From positions 1-5,033 of the forward strand of contig DASZKZ010000085.1 in NCBI GenBank assembly GCA_035552595.1: 5,033 nt of DNA, given 5' to 3'. A program made the translations under genes and the position numbers. This stretch comes from Aeolococcus sp035552595. GTDB lineage: Bacteria; Chloroflexota; Dormibacteria; Aeolococcales; Aeolococcaceae. Shown here piece by piece: positions 3,400 through 5,033 of this stretch. Within the stretch, counting starts at the first letter, position 1. Each line of letters opens with the position of its first letter. The notes under the pieces were generated by a model. The model ran no database searches. It saw nothing but the letters and a program-made list of their open reading frames with translations, and had not been told where the DNA came from.

Positions 3400-5033
3400 G
3401 CACCGCGCCACCTCCGCTGCGGTGGTGGGGATGGGGCGATCGGGACACCGCCGTCCCCCCGGGCCTGCGCCGCCTCCTGCGCGACGAGCTCGGCATCACA
3501 CCCGGCCCGGGCGCGCCCAGCGCGCCTCTCGCCGCGGTCAGCCTCCCGGTCAGCGCACTCCCCGAAGCCGACAGCCTGCTCGTCGAGGTGCGCGACATCT
3601 GCGGGGCCGGCTCCGTGCACGTCGACGATCAGAGCCGGCTCCGCCACTCGGGCGGACGCGGGTACCTCGACCTGCTCCGCCTGCGCAGCGGCGAGATCGG
3701 CAGCGCCCCGGACGCGGTCGTGGAGCCGGGCAGCGACGCCGAGGTCGGCGCGATTCTGCGTGCCTGTGCGCGCGCCGGCTGTGCGGTGGTGCCTTTTGGC
3801 GGGGGCACCTCGGTGGTGGGCGGGGTCGCCGCCCTGCGCGGCTCGCTCCGGGCCGTCATCGTCGTCAGCCTGCGCCGCTTCGACAGATGCCTGCGGGTGG
3901 ATGGCGCGTCCCTGACCGCCACCCTCCAGGCGGGAATGACCGGCCCCCAGGTGGAGGCGGCGCTGGCCCGGCATGGCCTCACCCTGGGTCACTTTCCGCA
4001 GTCGTTCGAGTACGCCACCATCGGTGGCTTCGCGGCGACGCGCAGCGCAGGCCAGGCGTCGAGCAGCTACGGCCGCTTCGACGACCTCGTGCTCGGCCTC
4101 CGCCTGGTGGCGCCGTCCGGCGAGATCACCGTCGCCGCCCACCCCGGCAGCGCCGCCGGACCGTCGCTGCGCGAGCTGGTGCTCGGCTCCGAGGGCCGGC
4201 TCGGGGTCATCACCGAGGTGACGGTGAAGGTACGCGGCCGCTCGTCCCGGCCGCGCTACGAGGGATGGATGTTCGCCACCTTCGAGGACGGCGCCGCGGC
4301 GATGCGCTCACTGGCCCAGGGTCGCGTGGCGCCCGACGTGGCCCGGCTCAGTGATCACGACGAGACGCGGGTCGTGATGGCCATGGCCTGGCGCGACGGC
4401 CGGGTCGACAGGCTGGGGCGGCGATACCTGCGCTTCCGTCACCGGGAGCGGGGCTGCCTGCTGATCGCCGGCTGGGACAGCGACTCGCTCGTTGCCGGCG
4501 CCCGGCACGCCGAGGCCCGCGCGCTCATCAACCGTCACGGCGGGATCGCGCTGGGCGGCGCTCCGGGCAGCTCGTGGCTGCGCCAGCGCTATCACGCCCC
4601 CTATCTGCGCGACGCGCTCATGGACGCCGGGGTGCTCGTCGAGACCGTGGAGACGGCCACATCCTGGAGCAACCTCGAGCACCTCCACGACGCGGTGGCC
4701 ACCACGCTCGTCCACTCTCTCGGCGGGCCGCGGGCCGCGCTCGTGGGGTGTCACATCTCGCACATCTATCCGTCCGGTGCATCTCTGTACTTCACCGTGC
4801 TGGCCCGCGCCGGGACCAACCCCGGCGAGCGCTGGCGGGAGGCCAAGGCAGCCGCCTGCGAGGCGATCCTCGACAGCGGCGGCACCATCACCCATCACCA
4901 CGCCGTCGGCACCGACCATCTGCGGTACATGGCTCGCGAGATCGGCGACGACGGCATCGCCGCCCTTCGCGCGCTGGCACGGCAGCTCGACCCCACCGGC
5001 ATCATGAACCCGGGGAAGCTGCTCCCGGACTGA
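3396..5033 (+). CDS. FAD-binding oxidase, alkyl-dihydroxyacetonephosphate synthase-like
   Basis: This complete 545-residue VAO/PCMH-fold flavoprotein ends with TGA on the last base. The family N-terminus RWWGWGDRDT (9-18) leads into a FAD-binding domain: PDAVVEPGSDAEV (105-117), PFGGGTSVVGGV (133-144), HFPQSFEYATIGGF (199-212), ATRSAGQASSSYGRFDD (214-230) and GSEGRLGVITEV (264-275). The oxidase C-terminal domain shows LSDHDETRV (318-326), CHISHIYPSGASLYFT (452-467), THHHAVGTDH (499-508) and DPTGIMNPGKLL (532-543). The triple histidine 500-502, Arg216 in the TRSAG motif and the tyrosine in LYFT match, from memory, residues important in eukaryotic AGPS. That enzyme swaps the acyl chain of acyl-DHAP for a fatty alcohol to make the ether bond. 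Bacterial relatives of uncharacterised specificity share this architecture, so the fold and family are firm but the substrate is inferred. The GTG start overlaps the glpD stop by GTGA and has no strong ribosome-binding site, implying translational coupling. It has no signal peptide and three lysines. Confidence 0.88.
   Translation: MSTAPPPLRWWGWGDRDTAVPPGLRRLLRDELGITPGPGAPSAPLAAVSLPVSALPEADSLLVEVRDICGAGSVHVDDQSRLRHSGGRGYLDLLRLRSGEIGSAPDAVVEPGSDAEVGAILRACARAGCAVVPFGGGTSVVGGVAALRGSLRAVIVVSLRRFDRCLRVDGASLTATLQAGMTGPQVEAALARHGLTLGHFPQSFEYATIGGFAATRSAGQASSSYGRFDDLVLGLRLVAPSGEITVAAHPGSAAGPSLRELVLGSEGRLGVITEVTVKVRGRSSRPRYEGWMFATFEDGAAAMRSLAQGRVAPDVARLSDHDETRVVMAMAWRDGRVDRLGRRYLRFRHRERGCLLIAGWDSDSLVAGARHAEARALINRHGGIALGGAPGSSWLRQRYHAPYLRDALMDAGVLVETVETATSWSNLEHLHDAVATTLVHSLGGPRAALVGCHISHIYPSGASLYFTVLARAGTNPGERWREAKAAACEAILDSGGTITHHHAVGTDHLRYMAREIGDDGIAALRALARQLDPTGIMNPGKLLPD

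Noticed and set aside
1687..3411. Long open minus-strand frame antisense to glpD, about 575 codons upstream of the small membrane gene and in the same frame
   Set aside because: The translation is low-complexity Arg/Gly/Pro/His/Ala sequence with no recognisable domain, typical of an antisense frame in high-GC DNA. The plus-strand glpD frame carries clear family motifs throughout. Only the final hydrophobic 40 codons look like protein.
3015..4142. 375-codon minus-strand frame opposite the oxidase gene
   Set aside because: It is low-complexity, has no motif and lies antisense to a gene with strong domain evidence.
3185..4354. 389-codon plus-strand frame spanning the end of glpD and the oxidase
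   Set aside because: It is an off-frame shadow dominated by Arg, Pro and Gly. It crosses two well-supported genes.
1..5033. Mobile elements, CRISPR arrays, tRNA or rRNA genes
   Set aside because: I read for terminal inverted repeats, transposase motifs, regularly spaced repeats and cloverleaf-like segments and saw none. Coding density leaves little room for them.

Overview
This is a GC-rich window (roughly 70% G+C by eye). It is tightly packed and reads as ordinary chromosome rather than a mobile region. I see no transposase, phage or plasmid gene, no tRNA or rRNA, and no CRISPR array. High GC, near-absence of lysine in the large enzymes, GTG starts, apparent leaderless promoters and a FAD oxidase of the actinobacterial/chloroflexotal type suggest a high-GC Terrabacteria lineage, either Actinomycetota or a Chloroflexota-side phylum such as Dormibacterota. 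The lineage is an inference; no marker gene settles it.

Layout, left to right. Positions 1-653 (minus) hold a standalone LON substrate-binding-domain protein whose last few codons lie outside the window. Positions 715-912 (minus) hold a 65-residue putative C2HC zinc-finger protein. A short divergent intergenic region (913-983) follows, then a secreted FKBP-type prolyl isomerase lipoprotein on the plus strand (984-1538). A 40-residue single-pass membrane protein (1564-1686, minus) converges on it. From about 1754 to the window end runs a plus-strand cluster of three genes that overlap by GTGA at each junction: a 40-44 residue peptide of unknown function, FAD-dependent glycerol-3-phosphate dehydrogenase (glpD), and an alkyl-DHAP-synthase-like FAD oxidase that ends on the last base.

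How the genes may work together: GlpD oxidises sn-glycerol-3-phosphate to dihydroxyacetone phosphate (DHAP) and passes electrons to quinone. The downstream flavoprotein has the hallmarks of alkyl-DHAP synthase, whose substrate derives from DHAP. The overlapping pair therefore suggests a glycerol-phosphate to ether-lipid branch, though no acyltransferase or fatty-alcohol gene is visible here.

The least expected signal is regulatory. Three start codons (653 minus, 1686 minus, 1754 plus) each lie 6-7 bases downstream of a -10-like hexamer running into CTCGAG, and two of them share an identical 15-bp block. This points to leaderless transcription from a recurring promoter. The two small ORFs at 1564-1686 and 1754-1876 are visible as genes mainly because of this promoter arrangement.
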